This document shows positions 29,701 through 38,947 of a stretch of DNA of 64,000 bases, piece by piece. Below the pieces are notes generated by a model that saw only the letters and a program-made list of their open reading frames with translations, ran no database searches and was not told the origin of the DNA. The number at the start of each line of letters is the position of its first letter. The stretch's first letter is position 1. Origin of the DNA: Pseudomonas sp. W4I3 (GTDB lineage Bacteria; Pseudomonadota; Gammaproteobacteria; Pseudomonadales; Pseudomonadaceae); assembly GCF_030816195.1 (NCBI RefSeq), contig NZ_JAUSXS010000001.1:698501-762500 (forward strand), given 5' to 3'. A program made the position numbers and the translations under genes.

Positions 29701-29725
29701 AGGGTGGCTTAGGCCGCCCTTTTTT
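29701..29725 (+). terminator. Terminator after the cytochrome c4 gene
   Basis: Stem AGGGTGGC / GCCGCCCT with loop TTAG, then a run of T. It lies between the cytochrome gene and dsbA, so dsbA probably has its own promoter in the 95 bases that follow. Confidence 0.85.
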
Positions 29726-29820
29726 GTGGCTGCTGCCGTTACACTAACGAACTCATGTCCGCGTAGACCTGTCACACCTAAAGGTCGCGTGAGGCGACTT
29801 TATTTGTCCAGGAGTAAAGC

Positions 29821-30456
29821 ATGCGTAATCTGATCCTCAGCGTCGCTCTCGTCACTGCCAGTCTCTTCGGCATGACCGCACAGGCTGCCGACGTGCCGCT
29901 TGAAGCCGGTAAAACCTACGTCGAATTGGCTAACCCGGTGCCGGTTTCGGTACCCGGCAAGATCGAAGTGGTGGAGCTGTTCTGGTACGGCTGCCCGCAT
30001 TGCTACGCCTTTGAGCCAACCATCAACCCTTGGGCCGAAAAACTGCCCAAGGACGTGAATTTCAAACGCATTCCGGCCATGTTCGGCGGCCCATGGGATG
30101 CCCACGGCCAACTGTTCCTGACCCTGGAAGCCATGGGTGTGGAGCATAAGGTTCACAACGCGGTGTTCAACGCGATCCAGAAAGAAGGCAAGCGCCTGAC
30201 CAAGCCAGACGAAATGGCTGACTTCGTTGCCACCCAAGGCGTCGACAAGGACAAATTCCTGGCCACCTTCAACTCCTTCGCCATTCAGGGCCAGATCAAA
30301 CAGGCCAAGGAACTCGCGCAGAAGTATGGCGTACAAGGCGTACCGACCCTGATCGTCAACGGCAAGTACCGTTTCGACCTGGGTAGCACCGGTGGCCCTG
30401 AAGAGACTCTCAATGTTGCCGACCAGCTGATCGCCAAAGAGCGCGCAGCCAAGTAA
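29821..30456 (+). CDS. dsbA: Periplasmic thiol:disulfide interchange protein DsbA
   Basis: Introduces disulfide bonds into exported proteins. 211 residues; signal peptide about 1-22, thioredoxin fold with active-site CPHC (Cys58, Cys61) and the cis-Pro loop GVQGVPTLIV. AGGAG precedes the ATG. It is followed after 10 bases by an endonuclease/exonuclease/phosphatase gene. Confidence 0.95.
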   Translation: MRNLILSVALVTASLFGMTAQAADVPLEAGKTYVELANPVPVSVPGKIEVVELFWYGCPHCYAFEPTINPWAEKLPKDVNFKRIPAMFGGPWDAHGQLFLTLEAMGVEHKVHNAVFNAIQKEGKRLTKPDEMADFVATQGVDKDKFLATFNSFAIQGQIKQAKELAQKYGVQGVPTLIVNGKYRFDLGSTGGPEETLNVADQLIAKERAAK

Positions 30457-30466
30457 GGGGCTCGCC

Positions 30467-31345
30467 ATGCGCCGCTGGGGTACCGAACGCGTCGTAGGCC
30501 TGCATGACGCGCAGGTCAACGAACATCACCTGGAAACCACAGGTCTGCCGGCAGACAGTCGCCTGCGCCTGCTCAGCTTCAATATCCAGGTGGGTAACAG
30601 TACCGAGAAATATCGGCACTACCTCACGCGTGGCTGGCAGCACGTGCTGCCCCACAAGGGGCGCACCACAAATCTGCAGAAAATCGGCGACCTGCTCAGC
30701 GACTTCGACTTGGTTGCCTTGCAGGAGGCCGACGGCGGCAGCCTGCGCTCCGGCTACATCAATCAGGTGGAGCACTTGGCCCAGCTTGGCGCCTTCCCTT
30801 ATTGGTACCAGCAACTCAATCGCAACCTCGGGCGCCTGGCGCAGCACAGCAATGGTGTACTCAGTCGCTTGAAGCCGACCGTCATCGAGGATCATCCGTT
30901 GCCGGGCCCCAAGGGGCGTGGCGCGATCCTTGTGCGGTTTGGCGAAGGTCCGGAAGCGTTGGTAGTGGTGATGATGCACCTGGCCCTCGGCGGGCGTACG
31001 CGCAACCTCCAATTGGCCTACGTGCGCGACCTGATTGGCAATTACAAGCACCAGGTGCTGATGGGTGACATGAACACCCATGCCACTGACCTGCTGCAGA
31101 ATTCCCCGCTGCGCGACCTCGGCTTACTGGCACCGCAAGTCGAAGCCACGTTTCCCAGTTGGCGTCCGCAGCGCTGTCTGGACCATATCCTGCTCAGCCC
31201 GACCCTCACGCTGGAAAGTGTGCAGGTTCTGGCGCAGCCCATTTCCGATCACCTGCCGGTCGCGGTAGAGATTCGTCTGCCGGGTTCGCTCACGGCTGAT
31301 GCATTACCCGCGTTGAGCCCAGGTCCTCGCGGACCTCTTGCATGA
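30467..31345 (+). CDS. Endonuclease/exonuclease/phosphatase-fold protein (PA5488-like)
   Basis: 292 residues. EEP-fold motifs: LRLLSFNIQVG near the N-terminus, LVALQEAD (metal-binding Glu), VVVMMHLALG, LMGDMNTH (Asp/Asn catalytic pair) and ISDHLPVAVEI (final Asp-His). No signal peptide is seen. Such proteins cut DNA, phosphoesters or phospholipids; the substrate is unknown. Its last 4 bases overlap the next gene, so it is translated together with the diguanylate cyclase. Confidence 0.87.
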   Translation: MRRWGTERVVGLHDAQVNEHHLETTGLPADSRLRLLSFNIQVGNSTEKYRHYLTRGWQHVLPHKGRTTNLQKIGDLLSDFDLVALQEADGGSLRSGYINQVEHLAQLGAFPYWYQQLNRNLGRLAQHSNGVLSRLKPTVIEDHPLPGPKGRGAILVRFGEGPEALVVVMMHLALGGRTRNLQLAYVRDLIGNYKHQVLMGDMNTHATDLLQNSPLRDLGLLAPQVEATFPSWRPQRCLDHILLSPTLTLESVQVLAQPISDHLPVAVEIRLPGSLTADALPALSPGPRGPLA

Positions 31346-33396
31346 GCGACGACGCCCAGCGCTGGAAAGAAAAATACCTGCAAAGCATCGAGCAGCAAGA
31401 CAAGCTCGAGCGCCGCTGGGCCGCCCGTCTCGACCTGCTGCGCCGGGGGCTGGTGCGCAGCACGCTGGCGGCTGAAGGTACTGACCGCGCTGTCGATCAA
31501 TGCATGAAGGAAATGCGCGATGTCGTGCGTACAGACGATATGGATGCGGCCCTCGCCGCACTGCTGCCGCGTCTGGAAAAGGCCGTGCTGGATTCGGAGC
31601 AGCGCCGCGAAACCCGGGTTGACCAGATAAGTACTGCCCTCACCGCGCTGGTCGCGCAGTTGCAGAAACTCCCGCTGCCCCGCGAGGTGGCGCGCCCCCT
31701 GAAAACCTTCGCCAAGCAGCTCGACGGTCGAGTTGGGCAGGCGCGGGAAATACCGCTGCTGCTCAGCGAGTTGAGCAGCCTGCAAGAGCAGGCGCTGCAT
31801 AACCTGGAGCCAGACGGCGAAATCTCGCGCTCCGGGCCTGGATTGTTGCAGCGCCTGTTTGGTGCGAAAGAAGCCTCCACTGAAACCCCCGCGCCTGAGC
31901 CCGAACCTCTGCCTGCGGCAAAACCCGTTGCCCCCACACCTGCACCGGAGTCTCCAGAGCCGGACCAGTCCGAGGAGCTGACACAAGCCTTGCGGGCGTT
32001 CGCACCGTTGCCGCAAGCACTGAGCCCCTCAGAGCCTGAGCCCGTCGTGGCTGTCGAAGAGCCAGCGCCAGCCAGCACAACGTTTGAATTCCAAGCCCCT
32101 GCCCAAACAGCGCCTGTGCTGGTACCTGACGCAACCCCAGAACCTGCCGCGCCTGAAGCGCCGGTCGAGGAAGCCGCTCCCGAAAGCGCACTGGCTGCCT
32201 TCATCGAAACGCCGCAAGCCCCAGTCGACACGCCTGAAGAAACGCTCATCGGCAGCCTGTCGCTCCCGCCGGTATTGAATACCGCAGAGCCTGATCCCGA
32301 CGCATTGGAATCGGATGGTCTATACGCCCTGCCCGATTCGCCCGAGCCTTCCTACAGCTCGGTTGCCAAGCATATTGAAGACACCTTGCTCGGCCTGCTG
32401 GAAGACCTGTCCCTTCCCGAGCGCCACCGGCCCCAGGCCGAAGCCATGCGCGAGCGCCTTGTCCATGGCTTGAACTGGTACGAGTTGCTGCCGATCCTGG
32501 ATGACCTGGCAGTGCTGATGCTGGCCGTCACCGACAGCGGCCAGCATGAGTTCGAGGCTTACCTCAAACAGCTCAATGATCGCCTTGAGGCATTCCAGGG
32601 CCACCTGCAGGTGGCCAGCGAGGGCCATGCCGACAGCCGTACCGCCGCGCTGGAGCTGGACACGCAAATCCGCGAACAGGTGGACGGCCTGCAAAGCAGC
32701 GTGCAGGACGCTGCAGATCTGGACAGCCTGAAGCAGGTGCTGGAAAGCCACCTCGAAGGTTTGCTCGGCACCATGGATGAGCATCGGCAGCAGCGCGATC
32801 AACGCGAACAGGAAGTGGCCGCACGCCTCCAGGGCCTGGCGGAGCGGGTGGCGAACATGGAGCAGGAAGCCCAGGGCTATCGCGAGCATTTGGAGATACA
32901 GCGCCAGAAGGCGTTGATCGATCCCCTCACCGGCCTGCCCAACCGTGCAGCCTGGAGTGAGCGCCTGGATCATGAGGTCAACGCCTGGCATCAGCGTGGA
33001 AACAACCTGTCACTGGCCATGCTGGACCTCGACCACTTCAAGCGTATCAATGACGGCTACGGGCACCTGGCTGGCGACAAAGTGCTGAAGATCATTGCCA
33101 CTGTACTGAGCAAGCGCCTACGGCCGTCGGACTTCATCGCGCGCTTCGGCGGCGAAGAATTTGTGTTGCTGATGCCCGACTCAGCCCTGGCGGATGCCTT
33201 GGCCGTGGGTGAAGCGTTACGCGCCGCTATCGAGGCTTGCCCGTTTCACTTCAAGGGCGAGCCGGTGACCATCACGGTGTCCATGGGGGTCGCGCAGTTC
33301 CAGCCGGGCGAGCGCAGTGACCTTGCGCTCAAGCGTGCCGACGAAGCACTTTACAAGGCTAAGTCGGCGGGGCGTAACCAGGTGCAGGCGGCGTAA
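31342..33396 (+). CDS. dgcH: GGDEF diguanylate cyclase (DgcH-like)
   Basis: Makes the second messenger c-di-GMP. 684 residues. The N-terminal half has a helical region and a Pro/Glu/Ala-rich linker (about 185-330), then coiled-coil (about 440-525), then the GGDEF domain with active-site GGEEF at about 603-607. The RxxD inhibitory site (RPSD) lies five residues before GGEEF, so feedback inhibition by c-di-GMP is likely. No membrane segment is obvious, so it is probably cytoplasmic. Corresponds to PA5487. Confidence 0.92.
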   Translation: MSDDAQRWKEKYLQSIEQQDKLERRWAARLDLLRRGLVRSTLAAEGTDRAVDQCMKEMRDVVRTDDMDAALAALLPRLEKAVLDSEQRRETRVDQISTALTALVAQLQKLPLPREVARPLKTFAKQLDGRVGQAREIPLLLSELSSLQEQALHNLEPDGEISRSGPGLLQRLFGAKEASTETPAPEPEPLPAAKPVAPTPAPESPEPDQSEELTQALRAFAPLPQALSPSEPEPVVAVEEPAPASTTFEFQAPAQTAPVLVPDATPEPAAPEAPVEEAAPESALAAFIETPQAPVDTPEETLIGSLSLPPVLNTAEPDPDALESDGLYALPDSPEPSYSSVAKHIEDTLLGLLEDLSLPERHRPQAEAMRERLVHGLNWYELLPILDDLAVLMLAVTDSGQHEFEAYLKQLNDRLEAFQGHLQVASEGHADSRTAALELDTQIREQVDGLQSSVQDAADLDSLKQVLESHLEGLLGTMDEHRQQRDQREQEVAARLQGLAERVANMEQEAQGYREHLEIQRQKALIDPLTGLPNRAAWSERLDHEVNAWHQRGNNLSLAMLDLDHFKRINDGYGHLAGDKVLKIIATVLSKRLRPSDFIARFGGEEFVLLMPDSALADALAVGEALRAAIEACPFHFKGEPVTITVSMGVAQFQPGERSDLALKRADEALYKAKSAGRNQVQAA

Positions 33397-33483
33397 AAGA
33401 TGTTCCATTTTGTGATTTGGCCGCCCAGGATTTGACGTTACGTTACACTGTTGCATTATCGTCCTTTGCGTATGCCTTCTCTC

Positions 33484-34260
33484 ATGAAATCTCTCTCTAT
33501 CGCCTTTGCAGTACTTCTGCTCGCCGGCTGCTCCAGCGGGCCCCGACTGAACACCAGCCATCCTTCGATCAACCATGACAACCGCGTGCAGTTCGTTGTG
33601 GTCCACTACACCTCGACCAACCTTGAGCGCTCCCTGGCGCTGTTGACCAAGGGGCAGGTCAGCAGCCACTACCTGATCGGCGATGATGCCTCAGGCACCA
33701 TCTACAAGCTGGTGGATGAAAGCCAGCGCGCCTGGCATGCGGGAGAAAGCGAATGGATGGGGCGCACCTGGCTCAATTCCAGTTCCATCGGTATCGAGAT
33801 CGTCAACCCAGGCTACAGTGATACCCCGACCGGGCGGGTGTGGTACCCGTATTCCGAAGCGCAGGTAAAGTCACTGGTGGAGTTGCTCAAGGACATCAGC
33901 AAGCGTAACGGGATCGATCCCAAGAACATTATTGGGCACAGCGATATCGCGCCGCTGCGCAAGCTGGACCCGGGTCCGCTGTTCCCTTGGAAGCGTCTGG
34001 CCGACGAAGGCGTTGGGATTTGGCCGGATGCGCAGGCCGTGGCTCGATTCCAGGCGCAATACGCTACGCAACTGCCGAGCATTCTCTGGTTCCAGGAAGA
34101 GCTGGCTCGCCTGGGCTATCAGACACCGCAAACCGGTGAGCTGGATGTGGCCACGCGTCATGTGCTGGCCGCATTCCAGATGCGCTTCCGTCCATCGCTG
34201 TTCGACGGAACGCCGGATGCGCAAAGTGCGGCGATCCTGCGAGTCTTGAACCAGCGCTGA
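33484..34260 (+). CDS. ampDh2: N-acetylmuramoyl-L-alanine amidase AmpDh2-like lipoprotein
   Basis: Cleaves peptidoglycan in the periplasm. 258 residues from ATG 33484; lipobox LLAGC gives lipidated Cys16. Amidase_2 domain with zinc ligands His41 (VVVHYTS), His152 (GHSD) and Asp162 (KLDPGPLFPW). The C-terminal domain (about 190-258) looks like a peptidoglycan-binding domain. ATG 33472 is an alternative start; neither has a strong ribosome site. Corresponds to PA5485. Confidence 0.9.
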   Translation: MKSLSIAFAVLLLAGCSSGPRLNTSHPSINHDNRVQFVVVHYTSTNLERSLALLTKGQVSSHYLIGDDASGTIYKLVDESQRAWHAGESEWMGRTWLNSSSIGIEIVNPGYSDTPTGRVWYPYSEAQVKSLVELLKDISKRNGIDPKNIIGHSDIAPLRKLDPGPLFPWKRLADEGVGIWPDAQAVARFQAQYATQLPSILWFQEELARLGYQTPQTGELDVATRHVLAAFQMRFRPSLFDGTPDAQSAAILRVLNQR

Positions 34261-34275
34261 GTGCCGGCACGTCAT

Positions 34276-34365
34276 TGTGGCGAGGCGCTTGCTTTCGCTT
34301 GAGTGCGCAGCGCCCGTGAGTTGGGGCCGCTGCGCAGCCCAGCGGGAGCTTGCTCCCTCGCCACA
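34276..34365. repeat. REP-like element, third family (about 90 bp)
   Basis: Contains TGTGGCGAGG at the left and CCTCGCCACA at the right, with GCGGGAGCTTGCTCCC and GCGCAGC/GCTGCGC pairings inside. It separates convergent ampDh2 and kinB. Confidence 0.7.
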
Positions 34366-34376
34366 CAAGCACACGC

Positions 34377-36164
34377 CTACAGAGGCAGAGCCATATAGAA
34401 CTGGGTTCCCTGTCCCGGCCGTGAATACACGCCCATGCGCCCGCCGTGCAATTGCACGATTTCCTTGCACAAGGCCAGCCCAAGGCCGGCGCCGCCTTTC
34501 TTGCGGCCTACCTGCACGAAAGGTTCGAAGATGCGTCCTTGCTGGCCGTACGCGATACCTTCGCCGTTGTCCTCGACACTGATAATCACCCGCTCGCCGT
34601 GACGCCGGGCCTGCAGACGAATTTGCCCGCCCTCGGCGGTGTGGCGCAGGGCGTTACCCAGTAGGTTGTCGAGCACGCGCTCCAGCTGTGCCTTGTCGGC
34701 ATACAGGCGTGGCAGGTCAGATTGAGCCTCCACCAGCAGTTCGATGCTTTGCGCGTTCGCCGGCTCGGCAAATCGCGCCCGTGCATGTTCCAGCAAATCA
34801 ATGACGTCGCACGGCCCGAGCGTGAGTTTCTGCAGGCCGTTCTGATAGCGCGAGAAATTGAGCAAGTCGTTGATCAACTGCATCAACCGCTGCATCTCTT
34901 CATTCACCGTATCCAGCAGGTCCGCTTCACGTGATTCAGCCGGGAACTTGGCCCGTTCGCGGAACAGGCCGAAGGCCATGTGCATGCCTGTCACCGGCGT
35001 TCGCAGCTCGTGGGAGGCTCGCAACACGAACTCGCTGCGCACCCGCTCAAAGGCACGCTGCTCGGTGACGTCATGCAGCACCATCACCGCGCCGAGGATG
35101 TGTCCCTGCGTGTGGCTGACCGGTGTCAGGCTATACGTCAGCAGGCGCAGCTCGCCCTCGACCTCCACTTCCAGATCCTCCGGCGCCCGTTCCAGATTGC
35201 CACCACGCAGCACCAGCTGCAGTTGTTCATCCATTTCCGGGCGGCCAAGGGCTTCGCTCAGGCCCTGGCCGAGCCGCTCTTCGTCCCAACCCAGTTGGCG
35301 CTGCGCGACCGGATTAAGGTGCTCAAGGTGGCCCTGGCGGTCAATCATCAGCAGGCCGTCGTCAATGCTGTCGAGCACCGCTTGCAATCGCTGTTGACCC
35401 GCGAGCAATTCATCGACATTGGTGGCCTGATGCTGACGCAGCGCTTGAGCCATGATGCCGAAGCGTCGGGTCAGCTGATTCATTTCCGCCGCCGACGATA
35501 TCGGCAATGTCACCTCGAAATCACCTTGCCCGATTTTGTCGGCAGCCTTGGCCAGGGCTTCAATGGGCCCGCCGAAGCGTCGGGCGATGCCGTGGGCGGT
35601 CACGAATCCGATGATCAGCACCGCGAGGCCTACCAGCCCCAATAAGGCGGCAATCAACAGCGCACGTTCGCGGGATCTATGCTCGCTCGTGCTGATGTTT
35701 TCCAACGCCTGTTTGTGATGGACGATCAGCCCATTGCGCAGGGTATTGAAGGTTTCAGTGAGCTTCTCCTTGCTGCCCGGCGCAGGTGGTTCCTGTTGGG
35801 AACGGTCAAAGGCCTCCAACAGGTTCTGGTAATCCTCGCGTGCCTGACTGAAACCGTGGGTAATGCCGTCACGTTGTTCATGGGCGACACCCTGGTCCAG
35901 CAGGTCGAGGTAGTGCTGCTTGGAAGCTTGCAGGGCAGCGGGATCAGGACGCTTTTCGAGCATCATGATCAGTTGATCGCCCAGGCTCTGGCGCAACTTG
36001 AGGCCCAGATCCAGGGTGACGAAGTTGCTGCGAATCAACGACTCCTGGGTCTTGGCCATCTGCATGACACTGACCAGGCCCAGGAACAGCCCCAGCAGCG
36101 CCACGGTGATCAGCGCTGATATGCTCAGGAATAACCGGGTGCGCAGTTTCATCGCGAGCTTCAT
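34377..36164 (-). CDS. kinB: Sensor histidine kinase KinB
   Basis: Membrane kinase/phosphatase paired with AlgB; in P. aeruginosa it controls alginate and virulence. 595 residues: two membrane segments (about 11-33 and 168-190) with a periplasmic sensor region between, HAMP (about 195-250), PAS (about 265-375), HisKA with His385 (ASHELRTPV), then an ATPase domain (NLLGNALRH, DNGEGIAY, GGAGLGLAL). His385 has the same number as in P. aeruginosa KinB, which supports ATG 36164. It starts 10 bases after the algB stop. Confidence 0.95.
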   Translation of the reverse strand: MKLAMKLRTRLFLSISALITVALLGLFLGLVSVMQMAKTQESLIRSNFVTLDLGLKLRQSLGDQLIMMLEKRPDPAALQASKQHYLDLLDQGVAHEQRDGITHGFSQAREDYQNLLEAFDRSQQEPPAPGSKEKLTETFNTLRNGLIVHHKQALENISTSEHRSRERALLIAALLGLVGLAVLIIGFVTAHGIARRFGGPIEALAKAADKIGQGDFEVTLPISSAAEMNQLTRRFGIMAQALRQHQATNVDELLAGQQRLQAVLDSIDDGLLMIDRQGHLEHLNPVAQRQLGWDEERLGQGLSEALGRPEMDEQLQLVLRGGNLERAPEDLEVEVEGELRLLTYSLTPVSHTQGHILGAVMVLHDVTEQRAFERVRSEFVLRASHELRTPVTGMHMAFGLFRERAKFPAESREADLLDTVNEEMQRLMQLINDLLNFSRYQNGLQKLTLGPCDVIDLLEHARARFAEPANAQSIELLVEAQSDLPRLYADKAQLERVLDNLLGNALRHTAEGGQIRLQARRHGERVIISVEDNGEGIAYGQQGRIFEPFVQVGRKKGGAGLGLALCKEIVQLHGGRMGVYSRPGQGTQFYMALPL

Positions 36165-36174
36165 GAGGTACAGC

Positions 36175-37521
36175 TCATAAGTTGTACTGTTTGCGTTTGC
36201 GATACAGGGTTGATGCGTCGATGCCAAGGGTGCGAGCTGCTTGGTCCAACGTGTCGCTGGTGGCAAGTACCGCGCCGATGTGCGCTTTTTCCAGTTCGTC
36301 CAGGCTCAGTGCCGCACCGATGCGCGGCGCGTTGTTGGTCGGTTGTTCGGCCATGCCTAGGTGGCTGATTTCGACCTTTTCCTGCGGGCAAATGATGCTG
36401 GCGCGTTCCACCACGTTGCGCAGTTCACGGATGTTGCCGGGCCAACGATAGTTGAGCAGTGCTTCGCGCGCCTGATCGCTGAAACCGCGCGCCGGGCGGG
36501 CGTACTCCTTGACGAAGCGTGCCAGGAACCGGTCGGCCAGGGTCAGAATATCTTCACTGCGCTCGCGCAGTGGCGGCAGGTGCAGGGTGATGACGTTGAG
36601 GCGATAGAGCAGGTCTTCACGGAAGCGGCCGTCGCGCACCATGTCTTCCAGGTTCAGGTTGGTGGCGGCGAGGATGCGCACGTCAGCGCGGCGGGTAACC
36701 GGGTCACCCACGCGCTCATACTCCTTATCCTGAATAAAACGCAGCAACTTGGGCTGCAACGTGAGCGGAAAGTCGCCGATCTCATCAAGAAACAACGTGC
36801 CGCCGTCCGCCTGGTTAACCCGGCCCAAGGTACTTTCGCTGGCACCGGTAAATGCCCCGCGGCTGTGGCCGAACAATTCGCTTTCCATCAGTTCTGCGGT
36901 CAACGATGGGCAGTTGATGGTCACGCAGGATTTCTTCGAGCGCTTGCTCCAGCCGTGAATGGCCCGCGCCAGTTCCCCTTTACCGGTGCCGGACTCGCCG
37001 AGGATCAGGATATTGGCATCGGTGCCGGCGACCTGCCGTGCGGTTTCCAGCACCACCATCATGGCCGGGCTGTGAGAATCGAGGCCGTCCTTGGGCTGGC
37101 GCACCGCGCCTTCCAGCGCTTCCAATCGTGCCGAGAGCTGGCGCACTTCCAACTGCTTGGCGGTGGCCAGGCGCAACTGGTCGGGACTGCAGGGCTTGAC
37201 CAGATAGTCGGCGGCGCCGGCCTGGATTGCGTCCACGGCGGTGTCCACGGCGGAGTGGGCTGTCACGATCACTACACGCATCCATGGCGCCTGAATACGC
37301 ATCTGAGCCAATACATCCAGGCCATTGTCTTCGCCCAGTCGCAGGTCGAGGAAGCACAGGTCGAACACTTGGCGTTGCATCAAGGCGTCGGCCTGAGCCG
37401 CGCTGTTGGCGGTGGCAACGGTATAGCCTTCATCTTCCAGGCAATAACGGAAGGTGCGGAGGATCGCGGACTCGTCATCCACTAAAAGAATGCGGCCTTG
37501 AAGTTCCTTGGCTGATTCCAT
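36175..37521 (-). CDS. algB: NtrC-family response regulator AlgB
   Basis: 448 residues. Receiver domain with the phospho-acceptor Asp59 (CFLDLRLGE), AAA+ sigma-54 interaction domain with Walker A GESGTGKGE and the GAFTGA loop, and a C-terminal Fis-type helix-turn-helix (AARTLGIDASTLYRKRKQYNL). Activates alginate genes in P. aeruginosa. It is first in the algB-kinB operon and divergent from a sigma-54 promoter 330 bases away. ATG 37521 follows GCGGGACAGATGG-type sequence with GGAGC upstream. Confidence 0.96.
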   Translation of the reverse strand: MESAKELQGRILLVDDESAILRTFRYCLEDEGYTVATANSAAQADALMQRQVFDLCFLDLRLGEDNGLDVLAQMRIQAPWMRVVIVTAHSAVDTAVDAIQAGAADYLVKPCSPDQLRLATAKQLEVRQLSARLEALEGAVRQPKDGLDSHSPAMMVVLETARQVAGTDANILILGESGTGKGELARAIHGWSKRSKKSCVTINCPSLTAELMESELFGHSRGAFTGASESTLGRVNQADGGTLFLDEIGDFPLTLQPKLLRFIQDKEYERVGDPVTRRADVRILAATNLNLEDMVRDGRFREDLLYRLNVITLHLPPLRERSEDILTLADRFLARFVKEYARPARGFSDQAREALLNYRWPGNIRELRNVVERASIICPQEKVEISHLGMAEQPTNNAPRIGAALSLDELEKAHIGAVLATSDTLDQAARTLGIDASTLYRKRKQYNL

Positions 37522-37922
37522 CTGTCCCGCGCTCCTTAACTATGAATGTTGGTCTTTAGTCCCAGAATAATCGGGCAAGTTGCATGGTTCATTCTGCTCG
37601 ATAAAAGGCAATGTCGTGCAGCTATCTGCACATCGTCCTACATGGCCCTGTAAAAGCGCGGGGCTAGTGGCGTTTTCATGTCTTCTGGCCGGTTCGGCAA
37701 CCGTGCTGCCTCCATCGATCCCCCACCCTGACCATTGGCCATCGTGCATTTCGCACGGCCCTGGGGAGGGCATCGTGCAGGATGCTGTGTTGGATAGGTA
37801 CGGCTCATTTATAAGTCATTGATTTAACGGTGTTTTATTTTGTAAAAAACCTGGCATGCGCTCTGCAATAGGTACTGCATAGAGCGTCATGAACGAATAA
37901 TCAGAATGCAGGAGAAAGCAGC
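37522..37922 (+). promoter_or_regulatory. Divergent control region between algB and the sigma-54 operon
   Basis: 401 bases without a supported gene. It holds a perfect inverted repeat GTGCAG-CTAT-CTGCAC at 37616-37631, three copies of TCGTGCA (37614-37620, 37742-37748, 37773-37779; the second is part of CGTGC-ATTTC-GCACG), and the sigma-54 promoter at 37852-37867. These could be sites for an enhancer-binding activator, with AlgB the nearest candidate. That link is inference. Confidence 0.55.
37852..37867 (+). promoter_or_regulatory. Sigma-54 promoter
   Basis: TGGCATGCGCTCTGCA: GG at 37853-37854 and GC at 37865-37866, the spacing of the -24/-12 consensus TGGCAC-N5-TTGCA. Predicted start about 37878, 45 bases before the first gene of the cluster. 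Confidence 0.75.
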
Positions 37923-38207
37923 ATGACTCGCCAGAGCCTTAGCCAATTGCGTATATCGCCGCTGCACCTGCAGCAAGGTCTGTTCGCCAGCCTAGCGTTG
38001 ATGGTCACCCTGATCGCCGGCCAGCAAATGCAGCATTGGCAGCAGAGTCAGCAGCAAGCCCTGCACTTCGAACGCCCTGTCATGACGCAGACCCATTTCC
38101 GTTCCGTCGCGAGCACCGCTGGCGATGTAACCGCCCCGCAACTGAGAGTGGTAGATCAGGATTCCACCCTGACCGAACTGCCCGTTCAAGAACGCTGGGT
38201 GTTCTAA
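37923..38207 (+). CDS. Small membrane-anchored protein of unknown function (PA5482-like)
   Basis: 94 residues. One hydrophobic segment (about 19-34, QGLFASLALMVTLIAG) preceded by basic residues, followed by a polar Gln-rich region. It looks like a single-pass or weakly cleaved exported protein. AGGAGAAAGC precedes ATG 37923. First gene after the sigma-54 promoter, followed by the DUF1328 and Ivy genes. Function unknown. Confidence 0.75.
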   Translation: MTRQSLSQLRISPLHLQQGLFASLALMVTLIAGQQMQHWQQSQQQALHFERPVMTQTHFRSVASTAGDVTAPQLRVVDQDSTLTELPVQERWVF

Positions 38208-38285
38208 GCAACAAAACGTCGCTCAAGCCGAGCGGCTGCACGGCATCACCGTTGTTACCTTTATGAAAGCTTAAGGAGAATCACC

Positions 38286-38450
38286 ATGTTGAGTTGGGCA
38301 ATCACGTTTCTGATCATCGCCATTGTGGCTGCAGTCCTGGGCTTCGGTGGTATCGCAGGCACCGCTACGGGTATCGCCAAGATTCTGTTCGTGGTTTTCC
38401 TGGTGATGTTCATCGCCTCGTTCTTCTTTGGTCGTCGCGGCCGAGGCTGA
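38286..38450 (+). CDS. DUF1328 (UPF0391) small membrane protein
   Basis: 54 residues: [20 protein letters not shown]..., two hydrophobic helices joined by a Gly-rich turn ([11 protein letters not shown]) and a basic tail (GRRGRG). This matches the DUF1328 family, often associated with envelope stress. AAGGAGA lies upstream. It ends 2 bases before the Ivy gene. Function unknown. Confidence 0.85.
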   Translation: MLSWAITFLIIAIVAAVLGFGGIAGTATGIAKILFVVFLVMFIASFFFGRRGRG

Positions 38451-38452
38451 AT

Positions 38453-38920
38453 ATGACCCATCTGTCCCTCAAAGCCATTGCCGCCGCCGTGCTCTTGGGC
38501 GGCAGCGGCCTGGTGATGGCCGCCAATGACGGTCAATCCCGGGCCAACGAATTGCTCAGCACGGATGCGCAGTACCGTGAAACCTGGCAAGGCGTGGTGA
38601 AGAAAGAAGAACGCCTGCCGGAATGGGTGATGAACCTGTCGGGCACGGCTGAACAGATGAACGCTGTCGAAGAGGATGGCGATAAGTATCTGGTCGGTCC
38701 GCTGTGTGAAACGGCAGATACCTGCCTGAACAAGCGCCTGATCGTAGCCTTCAGCCTCGATAAGGAAGATGCCTACGCGATGTTGGTGGAAGTCCCGGCC
38801 GGCCTGCCGGCGGACAAGTCCCCGACGCGCCACGCCGATTACCGTTTCCTCGGTAAGCCGGACGAAGGCATGAAGAAGCTGCTGATGGAGCAGCTCAAGA
38901 AAGATCCGAATTGGTACTAG
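38453..38920 (+). CDS. ivy: Ivy-family C-type lysozyme inhibitor
   Basis: Protects peptidoglycan from host or competitor lysozyme. 155 residues; signal peptide about 1-24 (MAAND cut). Family features include WVMNLSGTA and the loop CETADTC (Cys85 and Cys91), the position of the lysozyme-inserting loop (CKPHDC in E. coli as I recall, where the Cys are one residue closer). Related to PA5481. It is the last gene after the sigma-54 promoter, and a strong hairpin terminator follows. Confidence 0.85.
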   Translation: MTHLSLKAIAAAVLLGGSGLVMAANDGQSRANELLSTDAQYRETWQGVVKKEERLPEWVMNLSGTAEQMNAVEEDGDKYLVGPLCETADTCLNKRLIVAFSLDKEDAYAMLVEVPAGLPADKSPTRHADYRFLGKPDEGMKKLLMEQLKKDPNWY

Positions 38921-38947
38921 GTTCCGTCTCACGGAGCTGGCATCCAT

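Noticed and set aside
37580..37822. 80-codon frame between algB and the sigma-54 cluster
   Set aside because: No ribosome site, no family match, and it covers the repeats and regulatory sequence upstream of the sigma-54 promoter.
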